Assembly (NCBI RefSeq): GCF_002443255.2 | Contig: NW_019211456.1 | Span: 40,279,891 to 40,343,890 of the forward strand | Reading direction: 5' to 3' | Source: Varroa destructor | Taxonomy: Eukaryota > Arthropoda > Arachnida > Mesostigmata > Varroidae | Length of the DNA stretch: 64,000 nucleotides | Shown here: piece after piece, positions 26,001 to 36,700 of the stretch | Numbering within the stretch: the stretch's first letter is position 1 | Layout: every line of letters begins with the position of its first letter | Translations under genes and position numbers: made by a program | The notes under the pieces: generated by a model | What the model was told of the DNA's origin: nothing | Seen by the model: the letters and a program-made list of their open reading frames with translations, nothing else | The model's database searches: none

Positions 26001-27375
26001 ATCCGTACATGTTTTTAATCTCTCAAGGACACAGGACGATCTTAAATTCCAATTGATAAAACCCATGACAAACATTTCCAAACGTTTATACCTATTCTAC
26101 TAATACTTCTTTTGCCTCTTCAAGGGTATTTCTGTCTCATACTTTTTGTATTATGTTTAACAATTAATAATTGGTCTGTTTGTCTATGGTGTGACATGTT
26201 CGATGGCAAAAGATTTAGATACATGAACCTGGCTTTTTTTTTGGCAGTCCCGTTCTCACGCACGTAAAAATTAAAAACGAATTGTGAATCATTCACATAT
26301 GGCTATTCCGCAGCCATTGTATGTTTATTGGAAACTTTCGTGTAGATTAGTTCACGCATATGCTATGTGATGGTATCAATTAATCTCCTCCTTTGAATAA
26401 CAGTTTTTTTATAAACTACAATTGAATCGTCTGCATTGCTTTATCTGCTCGGCTCAATCTGCGGCTGGTGATGAAAAAAAAATAGGGCTTCAGAATGGCC
26501 AAAAAGCTGTTGAACGGTTGCTTTCTGACCCATTTTGTTCAAGCTAACCCAACGTGTCGTGATTTCGCAGGTTTCTTGACGTTCTTAGTGTAATGCCATA
26601 GTTCTCTTGAGAAAGGTTGAAACAGTTATTCATTGATTCGGATCAGTCAATCTCGACATACAAATCTCAGGCGATGAAAACGAGGCATATTTTAGCATTT
26701 GTCAAACCCAATTGAAAGAGCGTCCTTATTAGGGTGTAAGGACGAGACTGAGCTGTGACCGCCAATACGTATTAAATTTCTGTTTCTTCAAGCAGTCGGT
26801 GCATCCGGACTGAATTGTGCGAGCATCATGGCTGTCGACTTACGCCAAAGATTATTACGTTCGCCTATAAACCCCTGAAGCGTGATTCATCACAGCACCA
26901 GCGCCAGAAAATATCAGTAAAACCGACTCATGCGCGAGACGAATTTGCTGAATTTACGTTTAACGTTGACAAGATTGTTGATCGAAGACAAAACACAAAG
27001 GGAAAGCTGGCCACGAATGAAGACTTCCGACTCTATCATCACAAGACGTGGGCTAAGGTACGATTTGGTCAATAGACAATAATTTAAACAACACTCTTTG
27101 ATCCTATTTGCTTTAATCCACTCGCACGCCAGTTCTTACAGCTGCTCGCCATGTTGTTTTTATAATTCATATTAATCTGATACTGATGGGGATACTTACA
27201 TAACGGCATACGTCTGATTTTACAGTTGGTGTTGCGACGCCGTTTGACTGTGGCACAGGATATTTATGTTACGCTAAAAGCGAAGATATATCGGATGAAT
27301 TCTTTTCGCAGGGACGAGCTGCAGGAAACCCGCGAATGGAAGATAATATTCTACGTGCCACAGAATACATTTTAG
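12293..27375 (+). CDS. FBLN1: Fibulin-1-like extracellular matrix glycoprotein, complete 17-exon gene
   Basis: A secreted matrix protein of basement membranes and elastic fibres by family knowledge. I assembled exons from splice sites: 12293-12398, 15574-15800, 18367-18613, 19284-19454, 19901-20044, 20367-20498, 20612-20755, 21266-21403, 21530-21658, 21802-21996, 22568-22747, 23097-23282, 23709-23846, 24232-24312, 25394-25559, 26796-27057, 27226-27375. Every junction keeps phase and the sum is 2,796 nt (931 residues plus stop). Domain order is a signal peptide (about 1-30), anaphylatoxin-like Cys-rich modules (about 36-165), a remnant of a first EGF (near 180-193), 12 EGF modules (194-790) and the C-terminal fibulin module (about 797-931). 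This matches fibulin-1, but with more EGFs than the nine of human fibulin-1. Most EGF exons are phase 1-1, the classic shuffling unit. Some donors are weak (GTTATT after 20755, GTTTGC after 19454), so transcript support would help. Alternative C-terminal exons, known in vertebrates, were not seen. Confidence 0.93.
12566..12629. repeat. Long hairpin: 11-bp inverted repeat flanking (AT)n, fibulin intron 1
   Basis: CACTAAAGTTG at 12566-12576 is perfectly inverted at 12619-12629. Between them is an almost pure (AT)n run, itself self-complementary. The block could fold into one hairpin of nearly 30 bp of stem. It may be a microsatellite grown inside a small inverted-repeat element. Confidence 0.85.
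13376..13440 (-). repeat. tRNA-like SINE head, fibulin intron 1
   Basis: On the minus strand the stretch reads like the 5' half of a tRNA-derived SINE. An A-box-like GGTGGTGTAACGGTCGCG is followed about 35 bases later by a B-box-like GAGTTTGGATCC. It is not a good tRNA gene, since the T-arm is imperfect and no closed acceptor stem was found. A second tRNA-like unit with the same GTAACGG element lies at 45695-45780. Confidence 0.45.
15574..18613 (+). CDS. FBLN1: Fibulin exons 2-3: anaphylatoxin-like modules
   Basis: Exon 2 (15574-15800) begins with SCCLFGEFLAQ and continues with Cys-Cys pairs in the fibulin-1 pattern (ESKEC....CC, then NC..G...A..G..C). It ends at GAG|GTCAGA, phase 0. Exon 3 (18367-18613) starts GAA TGC TGT (ECC), phase 0, and contains FQACC, as in the third module of human fibulin-1. 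A variable linker follows. Where human fibulin-1 has a complete first EGF, only CNQGYHFNRTLLACE remains here, so that module is half lost. The reading frame stays open past 15800 up to a TGA near 15996, so the exon 2 donor is inferred from phase and alignment. Confidence 0.85.
19284..25559 (+). CDS. FBLN1: Fibulin exons 4-15: twelve EGF-like modules, mostly calcium-binding
   Basis: Most modules open with D-[IV]-[DN]-E-C, the calcium-binding EGF start, and have six Cys. One-exon modules are at 19284, 19901, 20367, 20612, 21266, 21530, 21802 and 23709. The exon at 22568 holds one module plus the first eight residues of the next, which finishes in the exon at 23097. Another module is split between 24232-24312 and 25394, whose second half starts the last module (CTGSEKCINIEGDFRC, very like the final EGF of human fibulin-1). 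Deviations: the 20367 module begins DVDQC, and the 21802 module is about 20 residues longer with extra Cys. Several N-x-T sites (HNCT, NNCT) sit between the first and second Cys of a module, as in fibulin-1. Confidence 0.92.
19819..19865 (+). repeat. (CTCCC)n C-rich tract in fibulin intron 4
   Basis: A tandem CTCCC run ends in CCCCCCACCCCC, 35 bases before the acceptor of the exon at 19901. The complementary strand has many GGGG runs and could form a G-quadruplex. On the sense strand it extends the polypyrimidine tract. Confidence 0.9.
23025..23054 (+). repeat. (ATGT)n microsatellite in a fibulin intron
   Basis: Seven tandem ATGT/GTAT units lie about 40 bases before the acceptor of the exon at 23097. 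Confidence 0.9.
26796..27375 (+). CDS. FBLN1: Fibulin exons 16-17: C-terminal fibulin-type module
   Basis: Exon 16 (26796-27057) starts mid-codon after CAG and reads RCIRTELC..., aligning with the RCERLPC segment that follows the last EGF of human fibulin-1. CRLTPKIITFAYKPL then matches the start of the C-terminal module. Exon 17 (27226-27375) encodes LTVAQDIYVTLKAK and ends in KIIFYVPQNTF then TAG, the same layout as the human end (LTVKMDL ... KLFIFVSAEL). In the family this module mediates matrix interactions. Both junctions are GT-AG. Confidence 0.9.
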
Positions 27376-27393
27376 GATAAAGCAGGACCATGT

Positions 27394-27399
27394 AATAAA
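27394..27399 (+). promoter_or_regulatory. Candidate poly(A) signal of the fibulin gene
   Basis: AATAAA lies 18 bases past the stop codon (27373-27375). If used, the 3' UTR would be only about 40 nt. The position is clear; its use is inferred. Confidence 0.45.
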
Positions 27400-30185
27400 G
27401 TCCTCGTATATAAAATGCATCCATTCGCAGGGGTAAGGTAATTTATTTAGCGCTCCCAAGGTTTGCGGCCCCTCGCAGCCTTGTAGTGCGACAGGACTAC
27501 AATCTATTGAATAACAAACATAAAAGTATGCTTCTACAAAGCCTAAAAACCATTCCATATTAGGACTGATAAACACTTAAGTTGTGATAATTATATGGAC
27601 CAAAAACATGCCTGAAAAAAAGTTGAGTTTTCTCTCTAGAATACCCTAGAATCACGTTATTCATATATATAATATTTATTGAGTCCTAGTGCTTGGGTGG
27701 AAAACCAGTGCCAGCGGCGCCAGTAATACGCCCTTTTCTTGTAAGCTGTGCGCTCTGTCATACGTTAGGTCCACCGCTGTGTTCGTTTAGAGAGGTCTGT
27801 GGATATTTTCAACGCTATGGAAGTAGAATAGGACTTTATTGACACAACGAAGTCTTAATAAAATGTATGCTAAAGATAATATTATTAAGACAAAGCAAGA
27901 TTCGGCAAAACAAGCGGCCTTTATCCATATACCACCGTTTAATATGACTCCGTTTTTTTTGCATCTGCTTTATTTTCAAAAAAACAATTCAAAGAATTAC
28001 CAGCTCATGTGACACAATTTTGAATACTCAACCAACGACGGCCTAATAAAGACAATCTGTTCATCGCAAACTTTACGATGAAGTATCGGAAATGTTGAAA
28101 CCATTGTTTTCATTTAGAAGACGCATACATATGCATAGGCGTTATTTGTACAGGTCGGATGAACTCTGAACTTCATATTAACTTGAGTATAAAAATTTCA
28201 TGTATTTCTCTGTAGTGCGATTGCTGTCTCACCGTAGCAAATTCTCCTCGAAGCACCCTGACAAACTTTCATTGGCACAGAGGTCAGCTACTATACCTAA
28301 TCTCTACGCGTGATACAATGCCTGCAGACTCTATATACCTCAAAATTGCTTTGATTTGTAATACTGAATGTTCAACCTGTAGAGGGAATGTAAACGAGAT
28401 ATGGAGGGACAAGGCCATATTTGCTCAGAGCAGAGGTGCATGAACAGCTTTGTTAGAAACTTATCCAACCCGTTGGAAGATCGTTTAACAATGTAGTTGG
28501 AAAGTCTTTTTCCAGCGCCAAAATATTTTTGGCGCCTTCCGAGAAAACCACGCGTGCATGACTAGCGATATTAACGCGGTAGTTAACAAGGAAATTTTAG
28601 CAAAGTCTCCACGCAGTATCCACCGGCTTCAACAACCTTTCTTCCGGACAGGTTCTCAAGCTCCATTACGACGATACACACTGCAACCTGAAGACACCAT
28701 ACACATTAAATAGAATCCAAATTAGAATCTCACTCCGCCTTTTTATAGTTCCAGTATCATAATAAGGAGATAACCACAGCCTTGACAAGGCATATATGCT
28801 TTATATAATATATGTTATATATAACCGCATAAAGTTTATAGTATGATAAAGATGATTGCTACATAATGCGGGGGGTGTTTGCAGGCAATACAGAACGCAT
28901 CTGCTATAACTGCTTTCTTACTCACAAATAGTGAGACACTGGAAAAGCCCTTCTGACAACTTTTTTGGAGAAAAAATCATTGGGTGCATGAATCATTCTC
29001 GCGAACAATAAAATTACAATAGAAAATCTTTCGAAATGTCGACCCACACAAACGATTAGGGAAGTCTTAGGATACTGAAGGCAAAAGGATAATCCAGTAT
29101 CAAAGCGTCAACTTTAAACGACGTGCAATTGAAGTAAACTATTGATCTACGAACGGGACGTCACACTTTAGTTAAAACGACTTCATTGCGGCAAACCGCA
29201 TGGCCTCACTTTTATTAACTCGTTCGCGACAGTCAATAAGCAGATCTATCTATCCAGCCTCCTCCTGGCCACGGCCACTATAGACACCATGCTTTCGGCA
29301 TGCAAAAGTCTATTAGTCATTTAGTCACGAAGTGAGTCTCGTCTTAATACCTACATATAACCCTGTTGACATGGGCATGTTACAGCACTGAACCTTCAGT
29401 GTGCCTTCTCTGGCTTTGATTCTATACCAATAATTGTTAATACATATATATTAACAATTACTGCTTTGTTATGTTCAGTGTTCTTTAGAATTTTGACTGT
29501 ACCTACGCATTTTTATCTACAGTTATGCTGTACTCTAACGTTAACGTGAGGAAATTTCATTGTTACTCGACAAAAATCATAAAAACACTAACGAAGCTTG
29601 GGTTTTTGTCCCTTGTTGGGTGGAGCTTCAATGTAGATACTGAACTGTCGAAAAAGTATCGACCGTGTTTTTCTTTAAAGCCACACACTTCAATTGTGCC
29701 ACTGACAAGTCGCGTGGAGTGGGCCTTAGCGACGTTTAAAGAGTGAAATCTGGCAGTGCTAGGGGTAACAGAACTGTTTGATGGCCATAAGACTCGCGCA
29801 ACTTATGATAGAGCGGCTTGAGGAAAAGCAGAACTTTTGAAAAATTAACTTAAAAAACTTTAGAATTGTATTACGATAGAGAAATAATTGCTGCCCAAAT
29901 CCATACGAAAATTGTATGTAGTTAGAATATGGCCTAAAGATGGTCCTATCCCTTTCGTTCAGGAAATCTCCGGCTGGTTGTAGTAGCCGACCAACTATGT
30001 AGAAACTGAAGAATTGAGCAAGTGGAGTAAAGCCAATACGTAAATAGCCACGACATCACCAAAGGGCTAAGCATGCATCACCGAACTTTTTTAAATTAAA
30101 AAACCTCAATGCTTTAAGCGTCACACGATTGACCAAAACGAACTTACCCGATCGTATTTTCGTCTGCAAAACTCGACAGAGACGC
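27400..30185. other. Intergenic, no feature recognised
   Basis: AT-rich, no coding exon seen. A short frame at 29525-29746 has no recognisable motif. Near 30020 the plus strand reads W-S-K-A-N-x-x-x-A-T-T-S-P, which resembles the mariner WSK..EP.QT segment but is out of order with the mariner remnant that follows. It may be a rearranged piece or chance. Confidence 0.4.
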
Positions 30186-30680
30186 AACGATATCGACCCA
30201 TTTCAGAAGCGGTTCATCATGGGTGGTGAAAAGTGGATTACTTACCATAATTAGGTGCAGGTAGAAAAAATCCAGAAAATAGAAGGATACCTTCTTTTGG
30301 TGGAAGGCGGGATTAGAAAGAAATCGTGATTTTGAGTTGCTGTCGCCTGGCAAAACGACGATTCCTCTCGACAGCTCGCCAAGACGATATATAAATACAT
30401 TCGAGTGATAAAAATTCTGTAGAGATGGTGAACAAAGAAACCATCACCTTCCATTATGACAATGGCAAGCCACATACGACCTTTGCTAGCCGGCAGAAGT
30501 TCATAGAAGCTGGATCGAGACTTTTAATGCATCCACCATCTAGCTCGGATCTTGTACTAGAAGATACGCGATTGCTTCGGTCTTCAGAACACTTTCCATT
30601 ATTTGATGTAACAATTTTCCGTTCTGCATTACGGTACCTCATCGACCACGCACGTAATAGCGCACATGTAGTCTGGTAAA
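30186..30680 (+). mobile_element. Decayed mariner-family (Tc1/mariner) transposase
   Basis: Three blocks in transposase order but different frames. (a) 30189-30251: D-x-DPFQKRFIMGGEKWITY, the mariner DPFL.R..TGDEKW segment. (b) 30298-30363: WWK then DFELLSPGKT, matching WWDWKG...ELLP.GKTI. (c) 30425-30679: FHYDNGKPHTTFASRQK, LLMHPPSSSDL and LEDTRLLRS. From the Asp at 30458 to the Asp of LEDT there are 34 intervening residues, the mariner D34D spacing. The first catalytic Asp (in GDEKW) is now Gly (GGT at 30225). A stop follows the first block and the WSK segment is missing, so the element is dead. I did not find its terminal inverted repeats. Confidence 0.85.
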
Positions 30681-30711
30681 TACTTCCAAATAGCAAAAAT
30701 GTTTTCGTCAA

Positions 30712-30730
30712 CTTCGGCTTCGGCTTCGGC
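30712..30730 (+). repeat. (CTTCGG)n hexanucleotide repeat
   Basis: Three copies of CTTCGG directly downstream of the mariner remnant. Confidence 0.85.
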
Positions 30731-33700
30731 AGTCAATATATTTTTTTTTCGATCATTGCATCTATTGCGAATCCATTATTAAAAATTCATCAACTGGAGC
30801 ATCCACACATATTATATGAACCATACCCTTGCCGCGAATTTCGGAAGCGTTATTTCATCTTCAATATAAATAATAATAGAATGGACCTAGACATTTCTCT
30901 ACTGTAATTATCCGCTCTATGTTAACACTGCCATAATTTGAACTATTTCCCCCACTAGTGGCTCTTAAGCTGAAAACAAATTATCTCTATAGAAACAAAA
31001 TTTTCTGTGGAACTCTTTTCGGGTGCAGTGACAGTCAACGACTACTTAATCCATCTAAATCCATAGATTGCTAGACCAAAAAGTATCTGCATGATTATTT
31101 TAGGTTTAGACTAGTGAAAGATTGACCGTAAGAACGTTTTCCATCTTACGATCGTAGAGCTCTGTCCGACTACTAACTACCGTTGTAGTTAGACGCCGTC
31201 CTAGTAGGGCCAACGTGCTGTGATAGATCGTGATGAATAAAATCAGAGGAAAGTATGTATAACAAAATAAAGTTACTGGCATGCCAAATAGGGATCGATA
31301 GGAGCAAAAGTACAGAACTTTGCAAATGTTTGGCAGGAATACAAAAAACGCGCGGGGCCCTGAGCGATATCTTCGATACGGCAAGTAACGTTTAGTTGCC
31401 TTCGTATAACCCGCGATATCACGCAGCACTAGCTCATGACCATTATATGACGGGTACGTTCTCTATAATAATTTCATATCTTTTCACGTAATTCGTTTAA
31501 TATGGCTAGAACTAGATTTGGAATATTTTAATGTGCCCTTAGACTGATCACTTTTGTATTGATAAGTTCCACGGTCAAATGTTGTATGAGAAACAGTTGT
31601 TGCAGCTATCACGCAAACCGTGACACGAGCGGTTTCGTCAGTTTAAGTTAGTGTCCTTCTCTATATGTGAGGTGATGTGAAAGACATCAGCACAATTGAA
31701 ACTTATCGTAGTCATCAGCCAGGGAGATGGCAAACTCTCCTGGCCTATCAATATCCTTGATTGGATACATCAAGCGCTCAGCGTCTCGAGTGCCCTTCGG
31801 ACGTGCGAAAATTGATCAAAATTATTAAACGCAGCAGACAATCCGGAAGCCAAAGCAAAGATTCCAGTTGTTTTTTATAATAACATATTCTATGTGAGAC
31901 AATCGTGCCCTACTAGCGGCAACCTAGCGATGTCGGTCTCGAATTCATTTGTTATTGGCGATATTTTCTTTTTTTTTTTTGCATTGAATTGACTGTAATC
32001 TAGCGCGTTGTTAATATACCCATTACAAATTGGCCTGCTTAGCTGTCCATTGCGTTTAAATTGGCCACATTGGCAGGTTCACATTATGCTATTTACGGTC
32101 TGGGTATTAAGCCGCTTCTTAAAAACCCTATCCCGTTGTCATGACACCCTCCTCATTGAGTGCATATATGTATTTGTATTTACGTAGTACGTGTATTTTA
32201 TTAAGAGCACTGCTAGCCGTGACAATCGACCGTAAGAATTCACCTAACCAAAAGGTCGGCATAACTCAACAATCGAGACGGACAACCGAAACTGAGAACA
32301 AACCAAGTGGCACAAACATAGACGTCCGCCTTCGCCCACCTTCACTTTACATTGTCTGACTCTAGCAATCAGTTAACCGTCACCATAATTGTCAGTCGGA
32401 CCAGAACACTACACAAAAAGGCCCACCGGCGACTAACCCTAAAATTTCCATCTCACTTTCATCTTTGTTTCACGCGCCCGGTTAGCGACCAAGTCAATGG
32501 TCTACAACTCTGCCAAAATCGCCGACAATTTATTCCTATCTGTTTATTTGTTCAATGGCACTCGCCATGTTAAGCAAGCCTCAACTAGTCTATCCTAAGT
32601 TTGCCTTCGCTTTTCCTAGATGTGATTGTCTAATTGTGTACTTATGTGTGTGTGTGTGCTTTAAAATTAACGTGTACCAAATCAATCGAATAATGTGGGT
32701 ATGACACGCCGGTCGTATGACTGACAATCGTCACTGCATATTGTCCGCTCGGCTTCGTCGATACATTTTACGTTGGTCTTCTTGCTATCGTTATAATACT
32801 GAAGACGATCAAAGAGTTCTAGGTCTTCACTACCATCAGCGGTGCGACTGTGGCAAGCAACACGACGTCACGAAGTATGACGACAGCGGCAATGGATGCA
32901 CTATACTAACAACAGACGGAGCAATACCAATGAGCTGTTACTGATACGTGTGCATATAGGTGAAGATCTGCGCGGGTGTTTGTCTTCGGCATTGAATAGA
33001 GTCGGCCGACCAGTCAGGCAGGCGTTGCCTGTTCAGCGCTCTCAGCATTCGTCCAGCATCAGGAGTAGCGGCAAACATCGATTGTACCAATTGCATTCCT
33101 TTTTCCTTGTTCATACAAATCTGCATCTTGCTTCACAGAGTGTGATTTGCTCCCTCCCTCTCGTAGTCGTGTGCGTGTGTTTTTGTGTACGTGTGCATTT
33201 CTGGGCACGCTGCCAGCAATAGTTTCACCAAGTACACCGCTAGGGTCCATAGGACAAGACAGCATTATCCTATCAAGCTACTATCCATATACAACGTTCG
33301 TTTTATATTCTAAATGAGAGGTTCGCACACACACACACACACAGCCACACACACAGCCACACACACACAGACACACAAACACACACACTCACACACACAG
33401 ACACACGAACGCACGCTCAGATAAACACCTCGTGCGGCGACATATTAACTCGTAATACACACAAACATATAGATATCAATAGCGACAACAGACTTCATCA
33501 CCGTGTGCGTGAACGTTCGATGCGATCGGCTGTGGCGCTACTGTTACTTCTGCCACTGCCGTTGGAAGGGGGCGGTGGCAAATCGCGCATTTCTATTATT
33601 CTTTATCACTACAATTACTACAGTTATTTGTATCACAAGTGCCATTGAACTACTACGACTACTGTGTAGTTGTGCATTTAGCACCGGTACACGTCATTTG

Positions 33701-36700
33701 TAAACGGTCGTTGTGTAATAGATTTATATTCGAGTGATGATTACCGTTGCCACCTCTATTAGAGACTTTGTTGGTGACTGGTGCTACTGAGTAAAAGCCA
33801 ATGCTGAGCTGGCGAGATCGTACGACCTCGTCACGGAACCGTCAAACGACAAACCTATTATAGACAGACTCACTGCCAGATCCAGAGTACGCCTCTAAGA
33901 AAGGATTACTACAGCTTCTGGTACTTCGAACACTGCAGCCGTCCTCGCCACACACGTTCCAATGGTCAGTTCTATGTGATGCTGTATAGTAACCGCAAGC
34001 CATGTCCCTTGAAGAATTTTTTTCGGACTCTTCGCGTCGCCACTCGTTTTCAGTGAGTCACAGTGGAGTGGTATGTTAACTAGCGCATTGTTCTAACGCT
34101 ATCCAAGCTATCGAGCAGATATCGACCAGCAAATGATCCGTCCAGTTGCTATGTTTGACGTTACTTATTTCGTAATCGGACGTGTTCACTGTTCCTTCGA
34201 TCCGATCTCGAATGATGAATGCATTGGTAGCACTACATAGCACGCACCGAGAGAAACACCCTAAACGTTAGAAGAACAAGTTAATTGAAACCGAAAATTG
34301 GTGGAAACGCGAGTGGTTTTTCTCCAGCGACGCGAAACGCGACGTGCCCTTAGAAAGCGTTACTCCGAGCGTTTTCCGGTTCACTTGTGAAACTCATTTG
34401 TATTCCATCGAAATTAGTGTGCGGTGCACTACGGGTCAGCGTCAACTATAGCTACACGATCTGTAAACAGAGTCTTCGTACCGTGAACTGATCTCGTTGT
34501 AAAAACGTTATTGCTGAAAGCTGTTCTACTCCGTAACATGGCCGTACGAACTACAGTTATTTAGTATGAGTTGTTGTCCGCACCAACTCGATTGAACCAC
34601 TGTCGCGTCTGCTCAACGTTAGATAAATTATTGATTAACATTGACGCTGATGTAAGCAGACAACGAACTGTCGATAAAGACGTCCACGAGTATGAGGGGT
34701 GCCGTATTAGCGAGAAGTGAAGCGTCGTTAAAGGAAAACTTCGGACATTCAATGAGGTGAGTTACGTATAATGATGGTCTAAAGCATGGGACTCAATGCA
34801 AGCAGATACGCGGATTCACGTTCAAAAATAAACAATCGATATATGTTATAATAGTGTGCACGTCTCGTTTATGCTGCTGTGCTTTTTAATTAACATACTT
34901 CTATATACCGCTATATACAGTCCACTGACTATGCTAGCACGGTAATAACTTGGTAATCATTGGTTGGCGTTGCAACCAGTGATTACTAAGTACAATGTAA
35001 GATGTCGGCGCGTTGGTGAAGCGTTTAACGTAAGAGGGCGAGCGCTGTATCAGCTATGTATGTACGAAAGAAAGTAATGTCTTAATGTCCATACATGCGA
35101 GACAGACGTAACTATCAGTGGCAATAGGATGCTTCCATAGGAAGCAGTTGCTCGGATTATTGATAACTGCGCTTTTCCTCAGCGACTAATCAAAATATAG
35201 AAAGCTATCTGTGAGCTCCTAGCACTGAACAGTTAATAGCGATACTGATAAGCTGCAATAGAGAATGTCTTATCAACTAAAGATTAGCGTGCATCTGTTT
35301 CTCTATTTGATTACGCCTGTCGTGTAGCATGTACGTTCAACGGAGCTGGTTTGACTGCATAGCTATGCTAAACAGAATCGGTAAGAAAGACGAAGTGGTC
35401 TGATATTGGTTCCATTAGAGATCTTTCTCGTGATTGAATCGGCTTGAACTCCGAGGGTCCAGAATAAGAGTTGATCCAACTTTCCACATGGTTGGTTCAC
35501 CTGGCGTGGGTCAAGCATGCAGCTTAACACGAAGTATGACCATGTCATCAAAAGTCTTACGTTGCCAAATACTATTCAACGAACTTTTTTTGCCAATGCT
35601 TTTACTAATACTCATTCTTGTCTTGTGAGGTCATGCATTGGAGATGCCTAGGAGACGCCTTGGATTAAGCCTTGTAACAGCTAGAGTACGTACGTTGGCA
35701 GTGATTACGCCATTCAGTTCAACCTCAGTGAGAACGCTGCGTTGAAGGAGCTGTCCCATTGCCATTCATCGCGAGGACTCGTTCATTTCCATATTGATGT
35801 TAAGGTTTACAATAACGAAAATATTAATAAGAGGTACGAACGAATTTCAGGCACCAAAAAATCGAAATACATATATGTTAGAGTGGAACAAGTGGCTGTG
35901 TCCAGCTAGTACAAATCCATAAGTTGATCGTAATCTATACAAAATAAAGAAGATCATAATTATAGGAATTGTTAGAACAATAGAAAGTGTCTTTAGAATA
36001 AGGTCCCTTGAAAAAGGGAATTCTATAAAAGAAACGTCAATACATTAGTATGACAGTGACAAGCGGGGTTAGATTGAAGATTTATGTAGTTTATTATAGA
36101 ACTGTCGTTTCATAATCTTGCCTTAACCCTGCTAGATTATCATAAATAACTTGAGTCTGTAACACGGCATATCCGTGCTAAACGTTTAGGAAGTGCTACA
36201 GTGATGTACAATTGCTAGGGGTTAGGTCCCTATCGTTTCCATGTCTATAATTTGCCACCTCGGATTGGGCGCCGCTGTTGCCGAATAGGTTATTTCAGGA
36301 CATAAAAATGAAAAACCTAAATATAGTCTACAAAATCACTAATCACAGTAGGAAATGACGACTTGTCTTCATTTTGACGTCGGCTCTTTCATACGATGAA
36401 AGCCAATACAATACGACAAGAATGACAGAGAAGCACGCATTGTTGTCACTAATGACGAAATTCTATAGCCGACATACGAATTCGTGCTAATTGGTAAAAA
36501 AAAAAAAAAAAAATAATCTTTTTTTTTTTGCTCTCTCTCTCTGCCATAAACATTGCTAAGGGCCTCGCCCGGCTTGGCACTACTTCTCAATTGTATATCC
36601 GCTAAACTTTGCTAAACAACTCATTATAGGTCAACGCAGACATTAGACAAGCTAGTTTAGATATTTCACATTTCAACGCATTGTCTTATCTAGCCTATCG

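Noticed and set aside
31106..31429. Minus-strand ORF with a hydrophobic block resembling TM5 of a class A receptor
   Set aside because: Only one loosely similar helix; no TM6/TM7 motifs or flanking exons found, so chance hydrophobicity is more likely.
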